A DNA stretch of 39,240 nucleotides, taken from NCBI GenBank assembly GCA_019116265.1, contig DXBZ01000043.1, forward strand, positions 1-39,240, given 5' to 3'. Shown here piece after piece: positions 26,402 to 34,383 of the stretch (position 1 is the first letter of the stretch; each line of letters begins with the position of its first letter). Origin of the DNA: Candidatus Olsenella stercoravium. Lineage in GTDB: Bacteria > Actinomycetota > Coriobacteriia > Coriobacteriales > Atopobiaceae. A program made the translations under genes and the position numbers. The notes under the pieces are model-generated. The model saw only the letters and a list, made by a program, of their open reading frames with translations, did not search any database and had not been told where the DNA came from.

Positions 26402-27178
26402 CTATGCCGAGACGAACTTACGGCGCAGCTCTTCGCGCGCGTCGTCGTCGACGCCGAGCGCGTCGGCGAGATACGCGTCGAGCGAGCCGTACGCCTCGTT
26501 GACCGCGTCGAGCGCCGCGTGGAGGTAGCGCGCGTCCACGCCGCCGACGTCGAACATGTTCTGCGCCGCGCCCTTTGCCTCGATCAGCTCGTTCGTGGCG
26601 AGATAGTCCTTCTCGACAAGGTCCCAGGGGACGCCAAGCGCCGTCTCCACCAGCACAGAGGCCATCCCGCAGCGGTCCTTGCCGGCGGAGCAGTGCCAGA
26701 GCGCGGCGCCCTCCTCGAGGGAGAGAAGCTCACGGAAGAGGCTGCGGTAGGCGGCGATTCCGTCCTCGCCGAGCACGAAGCGCGGGTAGAGGCCGGCGAA
26801 CAGGTCGGTGATGTCCAGCTCGCCGCTCTTGAGCTTCTCGCCCAGCGTCCTTATCGCCTCCTGCGCGTCTCCGCCGCTCGGCGCCCGGAACACGGGCAGG
26901 CGGACGAGGCGCGCCTCCGGAAGGAGCCCCATGGGATCGGGCCAGTGCGCCGCCTCCTCGTCGGTGCGGAGGTCTATGACCAGACGCACGTCGTAGGCGT
27001 TCCGCAGCGTCGCCAGGTCCTCGGCGGTCGCCGGGGCGAGCATCCCAGAGCGCAGGAGGAGCCGGGGCCTGACGTGTCCGCTGCCTGCGGGAAGCCCTCC
27101 CAGGTCGCGGGTGTTGTGCAGACCCTCGAGGGCAATCTTTCCGTGGTTGGTGAGGTTTGGCTCGATCGTGTCCGTCAT
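26402..27178 (-). CDS. Tyrosine-protein phosphatase (DSP/PTP type)
   Basis: NTRDLGGLPAG, ALWHCSAGKDRCGMASVLVETALG (HCX5R). Confidence 0.93.
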   Translation of the reverse strand: MTDTIEPNLTNHGKIALEGLHNTRDLGGLPAGSGHVRPRLLLRSGMLAPATAEDLATLRNAYDVRLVIDLRTDEEAAHWPDPMGLLPEARLVRLPVFRAPSGGDAQEAIRTLGEKLKSGELDITDLFAGLYPRFVLGEDGIAAYRSLFRELLSLEEGAALWHCSAGKDRCGMASVLVETALGVPWDLVEKDYLATNELIEAKGAAQNMFDVGGVDARYLHAALDAVNEAYGSLDAYLADALGVDDDAREELRRKFVSA

Positions 27179-27298
27179 GCGGCGCTCCCTGTCGGCGGCG
27201 TGCGTTGCCAAGGCTACTTATCCCCAAAAGTCACGTCTCCCACGCGGTTCGGCTATGCTAGGTGGCTCTTGCACGCAACCGTTTGGAGCCACAGACAC

Positions 27299-29455
27299 AT
27301 GGACCTTATCGCCACGCTCGCAAGTGAGCTCAACCTCAGGCCAGAAGCCGTCGAAGCCGCAGTCAAGCTCATCGACGAGGGGAACACCATCCCCTTCATC
27401 GCGCGCTACCGCAAGGAGGCCACGGGCGGCATGGACGACGTCGCCCTGCGCGCCCTCGACGAGCGCCTCGCCTACCTGCGCAACCTCGAGAAGCGCAAGG
27501 AGGACGTCCTTGTCCTCATCAACGCGCAGGGCAAGCTCACGCCCGAGCTCGAGGCGGAGATCCGCGCGGCCACGCAGCTCCAGCGCGTGGAGGACCTCTA
27601 CAAGCCCTACCGCAAGAAGCGCATGACGCGGGCGCAGAAGGCGCGCGAGGCCGGTCTGGAGCCGCTGGCAAACATGATCTTTATGCAGGTGGCCGCCAAG
27701 GGGTCCGCGCTCGACGAGGCGGCGCGCTTTGTGACGCCGGAGGCCGCCGAGGCCGGCTTTGACACGCCGGAGAAGGCGCTTGCCGGTGCGGCGGACATTG
27801 TGGCGGAGGTCGTGGCGGAGGACGCCGAGAACGTCGCCGACCTGCGCGCGTTCACCGAGGCCACGGCGGACGTCGTCTCCGCGGCAGTGAACGCAGACGA
27901 GAAGACCCCCTACGAGCCGTATTACGACTACGCCGAGCCTGCGGCCAAGATCCCCAACCACCGCGTGCTGGCCATCGATCGCGGCGAGCGCGAGGAGAAG
28001 CTCCGCGTGCGCGTGCGCGTGGACGAGGCGGCCGCGATCGCCCGCCTCGGCGCGCGCTGGCCGCGCCGGCAGGGCGTCTTTGCCCCGGTCTTTGAGGCGG
28101 CCGTCGCGGACGGCTACAGGCGCCTGATGGCGCCCTCGCTCGAGCGCGAGGTCCGCGCCAAGCTCACCGTGCGCGCCCAGACGGACGCCATCAAGGTCTT
28201 TGCCAAGAACCTCGAGAGCCTGCTCTCGGCCCGCCCGGTGCGCGGTGCCCGCATCATCTCGCTCGACCCGGGCTACCGCACCGGCTGCAAGGTGGCGGTG
28301 CTGGACGAGACGGGCAAGCTGCTCGACCACGGCGTAGTCTATCCCACCAAGCCGCGCCACGATGTCGCGGGCACCAAGCGCGAGCTCAGGCGCCTGGCCG
28401 AGAAGTACGCGATCAACACCATCGTCATCGGCAACGGTACGGCCAGCCGCGAGACCGAGGAGGTCGTCTCCGAGTTCATCGCCGAGTCCGCGCCGGAGCT
28501 GCGCTACACGATCGTCAACGAGGCGGGTGCCTCGGTCTACTCGGCCTCCGAGCTCGCGAGCCAGGAGTACCCGGACCTCGACGTCACCACGCGCGGCGCC
28601 ATGAGCCTGGGGCGGCGCCTGCAGGACCCGCTCGCCGAGCTCGTGAAGATTCCGCCCCAGTCCATCGGCGTGGGCCAGTACCAGCACGACCTCGACCAGG
28701 CTGAGCTTGCGCGCACGCTGGGCTACGTGGTGGAGGACGTGGTCAACCGCGTGGGCGTGGACGTGAACACCGCCAGCGCAAGCCTTCTGGGCTACGTCTC
28801 CGGCATCACGGCCGCCGTGGCCAGAAACATCGTGGCCTACCGAGAGGAGCACGGCGCCTTCACCGACCGCCGCGAGCTCAAGAAGGTCCCCCAGCTCGGT
28901 CCCAAGGCGTTCCAGAATGCGGCGGGCTTCCTGCGCATCACCGGCGGCAAGAATCCGCTCGACGCCACCGCCGTGCACCCGGAGAGCTATGACGTGGCGA
29001 CGGCGCTGCTCGAGCGCGCGGGTGTGGGCGCGGATGAGCTCACGCGCGGCGGCGTGCCCGACATCGAGAGCCGCGTGGGCAGCGTGGGCGCGCTCGCGAC
29101 CGAGCTGGGCTGCGGCGCGCTCACGCTGATCGACATCGTGGCCGAGCTCAAGAAGCCGGGACGCGACCCGCGTGACGACGCCCCGGAGCCCGTCTTCAGC
29201 TGCGCCGCGCTCTCGATTGACGATCTCCAGCCCGGCATGGAGCTCACGGGTACCGTGCGCAACGTCGTGGACTTTGGCGCCTTCGTGGACGTGGGCGTCC
29301 ACCAGGACGGCCTCGTGCACATCTCCAAGCTGGCCCGGCGCTTTGTCAAGCATCCGAGCGACGTCGTGGCGGTGGGGGATACGGTGAAGGTCTGGGTCGA
29401 GCGCGTGGACCGCGACCGCGGCAAGATCTCGCTTACCATGGTGCAGGGCAAGTAG
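27299..29455 (+). CDS. tex: Tex-family transcription accessory protein (S1 domain)
   Basis: GNTIPFIARYRKEATGGMDD, SLDPGYRTGCKVAVLDETG, VGVDVNTASASLLGYVSGI, C-terminal S1 LTGTVRNVVDFGAFVDVGVHQDGLVHISKLA. Confidence 0.96.
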   Translation: MDLIATLASELNLRPEAVEAAVKLIDEGNTIPFIARYRKEATGGMDDVALRALDERLAYLRNLEKRKEDVLVLINAQGKLTPELEAEIRAATQLQRVEDLYKPYRKKRMTRAQKAREAGLEPLANMIFMQVAAKGSALDEAARFVTPEAAEAGFDTPEKALAGAADIVAEVVAEDAENVADLRAFTEATADVVSAAVNADEKTPYEPYYDYAEPAAKIPNHRVLAIDRGEREEKLRVRVRVDEAAAIARLGARWPRRQGVFAPVFEAAVADGYRRLMAPSLEREVRAKLTVRAQTDAIKVFAKNLESLLSARPVRGARIISLDPGYRTGCKVAVLDETGKLLDHGVVYPTKPRHDVAGTKRELRRLAEKYAINTIVIGNGTASRETEEVVSEFIAESAPELRYTIVNEAGASVYSASELASQEYPDLDVTTRGAMSLGRRLQDPLAELVKIPPQSIGVGQYQHDLDQAELARTLGYVVEDVVNRVGVDVNTASASLLGYVSGITAAVARNIVAYREEHGAFTDRRELKKVPQLGPKAFQNAAGFLRITGGKNPLDATAVHPESYDVATALLERAGVGADELTRGGVPDIESRVGSVGALATELGCGALTLIDIVAELKKPGRDPRDDAPEPVFSCAALSIDDLQPGMELTGTVRNVVDFGAFVDVGVHQDGLVHISKLARRFVKHPSDVVAVGDTVKVWVERVDRDRGKISLTMVQGK

Positions 29456-29476
29456 GCGGCGGCGCGAGGAGATAAG

Positions 29477-29974
29477 ATGAGGCCTATGAGGCGCGCAAAT
29501 CGCCAGATCACCGATCCCGCAGAGGTCCGTGCGCTCATCGAGCGGTGCCATACCGTGAGGGTCGGTGCGGTTGACGAGGACGGGGTGTTTGTCGTCCCCC
29601 TGAACTTTGGGTATGAGTGGGTTGGCGGGCGTCTCGTTCTCTATCTGCACTCCGCCAGCGAGGGGCGCAAGGCTGAGGCCTTCTCGCGTGGGCCGAGGGT
29701 CGCGATCGAGATGGACGTCGAGCTGGGCGTGATCACGGGGGGCTACGCGTGCGCCTACTCGTTTTCCTATCAGAGCATCATGGGATCCGGGCTCATATCG
29801 CCCGTGGCCAACGTGGATGAGAAGAGGCGCGCGCTTGAACTGATCATGCGCCACATGGCACCCGATGCCCCGCGCGATTCCTCTGGCAAGTTTTCGTTCT
29901 CGGATGAGGCAGTGGAGCGCGTTGCGATCTTCCGGATTGATGTCAACGAGCTCGCGGCAAAGCAGCGGCTTTAA
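29477..29974 (+). CDS. Pyridoxamine 5'-phosphate oxidase-like (NimA-type) flavoprotein
   Basis: MRRANRQITDPAEVRALIERCHTVRVGAVDEDGVFVVPLNFGYEW...GRKAEAFSRGPRVAIEMD...YSFSYQSIMGSG. Confidence 0.88.
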   Translation: MRPMRRANRQITDPAEVRALIERCHTVRVGAVDEDGVFVVPLNFGYEWVGGRLVLYLHSASEGRKAEAFSRGPRVAIEMDVELGVITGGYACAYSFSYQSIMGSGLISPVANVDEKRRALELIMRHMAPDAPRDSSGKFSFSDEAVERVAIFRIDVNELAAKQRL

Positions 29975-29987
29975 TGGGGCGGGCGCG

Positions 29988-30683
29988 ATGTTCTTCTCGA
30001 TAGACGACGAGGTGTTTGGGAGGCTGCCGGTGCTCTGCGTGGGCGTGGTGCTCGCGGAGGGCGTCGACGGCACGGGGGAGCACCCTGCGGTGGACGCGCT
30101 GCTCGACAAGGCGGTCCGCGACGCCGAGCGCCGCCTCGAGGGCGCCCACGCCAGCGAGGACCCGCGCGTCCAGCCCTACCGCGAGGCATTCCACGAGCTG
30201 GGCATGAGCCCCAGCCGCTATCCCTCCTCGAACATCGCCCTGCTCAGGCGCATCGCCAAGGGCAAGGGTCTCTGGCGCGTGAACCCGGTCGTGGACCTGG
30301 GCAACGCCATCTCCATCAAGTACGGCCTGCCGCTCGGCGCCCATGCGCTGGGTGAGGAGGACGTGCTCGAGCTGCGCTTCTCTCGTCCGGGCGACGTCTT
30401 TGTGGCGCTGGGAGAGGCGGAACCGGACGCCACGCTCGCGCCCGGGGAGCTCGTCTACGCGGTGGGCAGCCTCGTGCACACGCGCCGCTGGACCTGGCGC
30501 CAGAGCGAGAACGGCAAGGTGGAGCCCTCGACGACGCGCATCGCGTTTCCGATTGACGGCTTCACGGGCGTCAACGAGACCGAGGTCAGGGCTGCGTGTG
30601 AGGAGCTCGCGGCGATGCTGCGGGATGAGTTTGGCGCGCGGGCCGAGGTTCTTCTCGCCAGTGCGGGCGCGCCGAGGGCGTAG
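29988..30683 (+). CDS. B3/B4 (PheT-type tRNA-editing) domain protein
   Basis: PYREAFHELGMSPSRYPSSNIALLRRIAKGKGLWRVNPVVDLGNAISIKYGLPLGAHAL. Confidence 0.88.
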   Translation: MFFSIDDEVFGRLPVLCVGVVLAEGVDGTGEHPAVDALLDKAVRDAERRLEGAHASEDPRVQPYREAFHELGMSPSRYPSSNIALLRRIAKGKGLWRVNPVVDLGNAISIKYGLPLGAHALGEEDVLELRFSRPGDVFVALGEAEPDATLAPGELVYAVGSLVHTRRWTWRQSENGKVEPSTTRIAFPIDGFTGVNETEVRAACEELAAMLRDEFGARAEVLLASAGAPRA

Positions 30684-30686
30684 GGG

Positions 30687-31403
30687 CTACTCCGCCTCGC
30701 CGGTTGCGGGCTCCGCGATGAAGTGCAGCGACAGCAGGAAGAGCGCGCTTATCGCCAGGCAGGCATACTGGCCCACGGCGTCGATGAGGAACTTGCAGAT
30801 CACGGCGCCCACGCAAAACGATATGACGAGCGCGGCGTAGCGGTGCGAGCGGTGCAGCTCGTGGGCGTCCTTCTTGAAGAGGCCGTCGTAGAGGGTCTCT
30901 CCGAAGGAGCGCAGGTTGCCGGTGCAGAAGACGCTCGCGTAGGCGGACTTGGTGCCAAACTGGCGGAAGTTCTCGTACGAGACGGCGGCGCAGAACGAGA
31001 TGGCGCTGTTCACGATCAGGTGCGGGGTCCACGAGGGCAGCAGGGCGATCGCCGCAAACGCTGCGGCCTCAAAGATGGCGACCCAGCGCTGCATGCCATA
31101 GGTCCTGCCGTCGTGCACCTGGAACAGGACGTGGCGGGAGAGCATGACGCCGAGGACAAACGCGCAAATGGAGACCAGGTAGCGGGCAACGCCGAGCCAT
31201 GCGCCCTCGGCGAGGTTCATGCAGAGCAGCACGATGTTGCCCGTCTGGCCCGTGGCAAAGACGTGACCGTGCAGCAGGTAGGAGTACGCGTCCATGAAGC
31301 CGCCGGCGCAGATGACGGTAAGGCCCAGGCGTACGGGCACCTTGGCCCGCCTCGATGTAGCTGTCTCCACTGGGCAACCTCCCATTTGCCGCGTGTACCG
31401 CAC
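30687..31403 (-). CDS. YoaK/DUF1275 family membrane protein
   Basis: LTVICAGGFMDAYSYLLHGHVFATGQTGNIVLLCMNLAEG. Confidence 0.92.
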   Translation of the reverse strand: MRYTRQMGGCPVETATSRRAKVPVRLGLTVICAGGFMDAYSYLLHGHVFATGQTGNIVLLCMNLAEGAWLGVARYLVSICAFVLGVMLSRHVLFQVHDGRTYGMQRWVAIFEAAAFAAIALLPSWTPHLIVNSAISFCAAVSYENFRQFGTKSAYASVFCTGNLRSFGETLYDGLFKKDAHELHRSHRYAALVISFCVGAVICKFLIDAVGQYACLAISALFLLSLHFIAEPATGEAE

Positions 31404-31445
31404 GACATCCTAGGCCAAGCGAGCTCGTGGGAGGTGGCGAGCCTG

Positions 31446-31674
31446 TGCATTTTTGCCGCTCGTGATGGAAAATCGCGAATCGAAATGCAAAAACGCGGCT
31501 CGTGATGGAGGTTTTGGACCCATTTGACGACGCGCAATCCCGACGCGAGAGAGAATGCCCAGTTGGGAAAATCAAATTTCAAATAAGTTCGCGTCGAGGC
31601 GCCGAAATCTACTATCACGAGCCGCGTTTTTGCATTCGGAATTGCCGTTTTCTATCACGAGCGACGTTTTTGCA
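31446..31674. repeat. Symmetric array of four 23-bp elements (two direct + two inverted)
   Basis: TGCATTTTTGCCGCTCGTGATGG 31446-31468; TGCAAAAACGCGGCTCGTGATGG 31486-31508; reverse complement at 31612-31634 and 31652-31674; 40-bp spacing within each pair. Confidence 0.85.
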
Positions 31675-31743
31675 GGTCTTTAGCGGGTGGCCGGCGCGTC
31701 GCCGCCGTGACCTGGAGGGGCGATATACTTCACGTGACCGTAC

Positions 31744-32433
31744 ATGCCGGGCGAGCGACGTTGGGACTCTGCGGTGGACCTGCCGGACGGATTTGAGCTG
31801 CGAGATGATGGCCAGGGGCTTGCGCTTGCGGGTGATGGCATGGTGCTGCGCGCCGACTTTACGCGGCTCCTGCCGCGCTTGCGACCAGACCGTCTGGGCC
31901 GCGAGCTGCTCGTTCGCGCAGCGCGCGTCCGCGGCGCGGAGGCTCCGACGGCGGTTGATGCCACGGCGGGGCTGGGGGAGGATTCGCTACTTCTGGCGGC
32001 GGCGGGCTTCACGGTCACGATGTTCGAGAAAGACCCGGTGATTGCGGCGCTCCTACGTGGCGCGCTCGAGCACGCGGCAAACGATTCGCAGCTCGCGGGG
32101 GTCGTCGCGCGGATGACGCTCGTCGAGGGCGACTCCGTGACTGGCCTGCACAGTCTAGACTTTACTCCTGACGTGGTGTTTCTCGATCCCATGTTCCCCG
32201 AGCGCACCAAGAGCGCAGCGGTGAAGAAGAAGTTTCAGCTGCTGCATCACCTGGAGCGACCGTGCAACAACGAGGATGAGCTGCTGGACGCCGCGCTTGC
32301 CGCGCGCCCGCGCAAGGTCGTGATCAAGCGACCGCCCAAGGGTCCGTGGCTCGCCGGCGCCAAGCCGAGTCACGCGCTCGCGGGAAAGGCCGTTCGCTAC
32401 GACGTCATCGTTCCGTCGCCTGCACCACGCTAG
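31744..32433 (+). CDS. rsmJ: 16S rRNA (guanine1516-N2)-methyltransferase RsmJ-like
   Basis: VDATAGLGEDSLLLAAAGFTVTMFEKDPVIAALL...DVVFLDPMFPERTKSAAVKKKFQLLHHLE. Confidence 0.88.
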   Translation: MPGERRWDSAVDLPDGFELRDDGQGLALAGDGMVLRADFTRLLPRLRPDRLGRELLVRAARVRGAEAPTAVDATAGLGEDSLLLAAAGFTVTMFEKDPVIAALLRGALEHAANDSQLAGVVARMTLVEGDSVTGLHSLDFTPDVVFLDPMFPERTKSAAVKKKFQLLHHLERPCNNEDELLDAALAARPRKVVIKRPPKGPWLAGAKPSHALAGKAVRYDVIVPSPAPR

Positions 32434-32469
32434 AATTGGGGCAACGATTCCCCGTTCAAAGGAGCAGGC

Positions 32470-33456
32470 ATGGACCTCCCGAACAAGCGCCCGGACGACA
32501 TGGCGCGCATCACCACCCCCGAGCTTGCGCAGGCCTTCATCGACGAGCAGGTCGAGGCCGTCCGCGTGCAGGTCGGCGACAAGAAGGTCCTGCTTGCCCT
32601 CTCCGGTGGCGTGGATTCCTCCGTGGTGGCGGCGCTGCTGATCAAGGCTATCGGCAAGCAGCTCATCTGCGTGCACGTGAACCATGGCCTCATGCGCAAG
32701 GGCGAGTCCGAGCAGGTCGTCGACGTCTTCCAGAACCAGATGGACGCCAACCTCGTCTACGTTGACGCCACGGACCGCTTCCTCGACCTGCTGGCCGGCG
32801 TGGCCGAGCCCGAGCGCAAGCGCAAGATCATCGGCGCCGAGTTCATCCGCGTCTTTGAGGAGGAGGCCCGCAAGGTCGCCGACGACGTGGACTTCCTCGC
32901 GCAGGGCACCATCTATCCCGACATCGTGGAGTCCGACGGCGTGAAGGCCCACCACAACGTGGGCGGCCTGCCTGATGACCTGCAGTTTGAGCTCGTGGAG
33001 CCCGTGCGCCTGCTCTTCAAGGACGAGGTCCGCGTGGTGGGCCGCGCGCTCGGGCTGCCCGAGGGCATGGTCGAGCGCCAGCCGTTCCCGGGCCCGGGCC
33101 TGGGCGTGCGCTGCCTCGGCGCCATCACGCGCGACCGCCTGGAGGCGCTGCGCGAGGCGGACGCCATCCTGCGCGAGGAGTTCGCGGAGGCGGGGCTTGC
33201 TGGCAAGGTTTGGCAGTACTTCGTCGTGGTGCCCGACATGCGCGCCACCGGCGTGCGCGACGGCAAGCGCGCCTATGACTGGCCGGCCATCATCCGCGCC
33301 GTCAACACCGTCGACGCCATGACCGCCACGGTGCCCGAGCTCGACTGGGCCCTGCTCAAGAAGATCACCGACCGCATCCTCGCCGAGGTTCCGGGCATCT
33401 GCCGCGTGACGTACGATCTGACTCCCAAGCCCGTCGGCACGATAGAATGGGAATAA
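32470..33456 (+). CDS. guaA: GMP synthase ATP-pyrophosphatase subunit (no GATase domain)
   Basis: VLLALSGGVDSSVVAALLIKAIGKQLICVHVNHGLMRKGE...QGTIYPDIVES...HHNVGGLP...QPFPGPGLGVRCLG...PKPVGTIEWE; starts directly at the PPase domain. Confidence 0.93.
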   Translation: MDLPNKRPDDMARITTPELAQAFIDEQVEAVRVQVGDKKVLLALSGGVDSSVVAALLIKAIGKQLICVHVNHGLMRKGESEQVVDVFQNQMDANLVYVDATDRFLDLLAGVAEPERKRKIIGAEFIRVFEEEARKVADDVDFLAQGTIYPDIVESDGVKAHHNVGGLPDDLQFELVEPVRLLFKDEVRVVGRALGLPEGMVERQPFPGPGLGVRCLGAITRDRLEALREADAILREEFAEAGLAGKVWQYFVVVPDMRATGVRDGKRAYDWPAIIRAVNTVDAMTATVPELDWALLKKITDRILAEVPGICRVTYDLTPKPVGTIEWE

Positions 33457-33476
33457 GAATTTAAATTAAAATCTCT

Positions 33477-33515
33477 GGGCGTCCCGTCGTTTCCGAGCGG
33501 CGGGGCGCCCTCTTG
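33477..33515 (+). terminator. Terminator-like hairpin after guaA
   Basis: GGGCGTCCCGTCG tttccgag CGGCGGGGCGCCC followed by TCTTGT. Confidence 0.65.
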
Positions 33516-33539
33516 TCTGGCGAGAAGAACGGAGGCTTG

Positions 33540-34166
33540 ATGGACCTCACGGAAGTGCGGCGGCGCATGGCCGACGGCCGGCTCTACGTCTGCAACAGCC
33601 CGGAGCTCTTTGCGGAGCAGGAGCGCCGGCGCGACGTGCTGGGTGCCTACAACGCGTTGCCGTTCAGTAGCTCTGAGGAGCGCGACGTCCTTCTCGCCCG
33701 GCTCGTCGCCGAGGCGGGCGACGGCTGCATGATCGAGCCGCCGCTTCACGCCAACTGGGGCGGCGCCAACCTGCACCTGGGCAACAACGTCTACGCCAAC
33801 ATGGGCCTCACGCTGGTGGACGACGCCGACATCTTCATCGAGGATGACGTCATGATCGGACCCAACGTGACCATCTGCGCGGGCACGCACCCCGTCTCGC
33901 CGCGGCTTCGCGCAAAGGGGCTCCAGTACAACAAGCCCGTTCGCATCTGCGCCGGCGCCTGGCTCGGCGCGTGCTGCGTGGTCCTGCCGGGCGTGACGGT
34001 CGGCGCGGGGTCGGTGGTGGGCGCGGGCAGCGTGGTCACGCGCGACGTCCCCGTCGGGGTGGTCGCGGCCGGCAACCCGTGCCGCGTGCTGCGAGAGATT
34101 GGCGAGAAGGACGAGCGCGTGTACGACCACGACAAGCCCGTCGACGAGACTTGGCTCCACGCATAG
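33540..34166 (+). CDS. Maltose/galactoside O-acetyltransferase (hexapeptide family)
   Basis: MDLTEVRRRMADGRLYVCNSPELFAEQERRRDVLGAYNALPFSS...NVTICAGTHPVSPRLRAKGLQYNKPVRICAGAWLGACCVVLPGVTVGAGSVVGAGSVVTRDVP. Confidence 0.93.
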   Translation: MDLTEVRRRMADGRLYVCNSPELFAEQERRRDVLGAYNALPFSSSEERDVLLARLVAEAGDGCMIEPPLHANWGGANLHLGNNVYANMGLTLVDDADIFIEDDVMIGPNVTICAGTHPVSPRLRAKGLQYNKPVRICAGAWLGACCVVLPGVTVGAGSVVGAGSVVTRDVPVGVVAAGNPCRVLREIGEKDERVYDHDKPVDETWLHA

Positions 34167-34200
34167 CGCGGGCGCGGTGCGCGCCCGTGCCGCCCTTTCC

Positions 34201-34274
34201 TCGCCGAGACGGAGCGACTACGGAAAAGGGCCGGGTTTTCGGGGCTGTTTTCCGCAGACGCTCCGCCTCGGCGA
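34201..34274. repeat. 74-nt two-tier imperfect palindrome (candidate structured element)
   Basis: TCGCCGAGACGGAGCG / CGCTCCGCCTCGGCGA (15/16) outside, CGGAAAA / TTTTCCG inside, symmetric 4-nt internal loop acta/caga, 20-nt apical loop. Confidence 0.8.
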
Positions 34275-34339
34275 ATTGGTGCCGGCTGCCGTTTTGTCGG
34301 CGCGAGGACAACGGACGTGTTGTACAATCGTCTCAGACT

Positions 34340-34353
34340 GGAAACGTTTCCAA
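34340..34353. promoter_or_regulatory. LacI/CcpA-family-type operator palindrome upstream of GH13
   Basis: Perfect palindrome TGGAAACGTTTCCA, 31 bp upstream of the GH13 ATG; TACAAT -10-like box just upstream. Confidence 0.7.
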
Positions 34354-34383
34354 CAACGGGAACGAGAGCAGAAAGGGGAGCCC

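Noticed and set aside
27218-30109. 963-aa minus-strand ORF
   Set aside because: Antisense to tex and the PNPOx gene; long antisense frames are expected in GC-rich coding DNA, and the composition (His/Arg/Gly-rich, no recognisable motif) looks non-coding.
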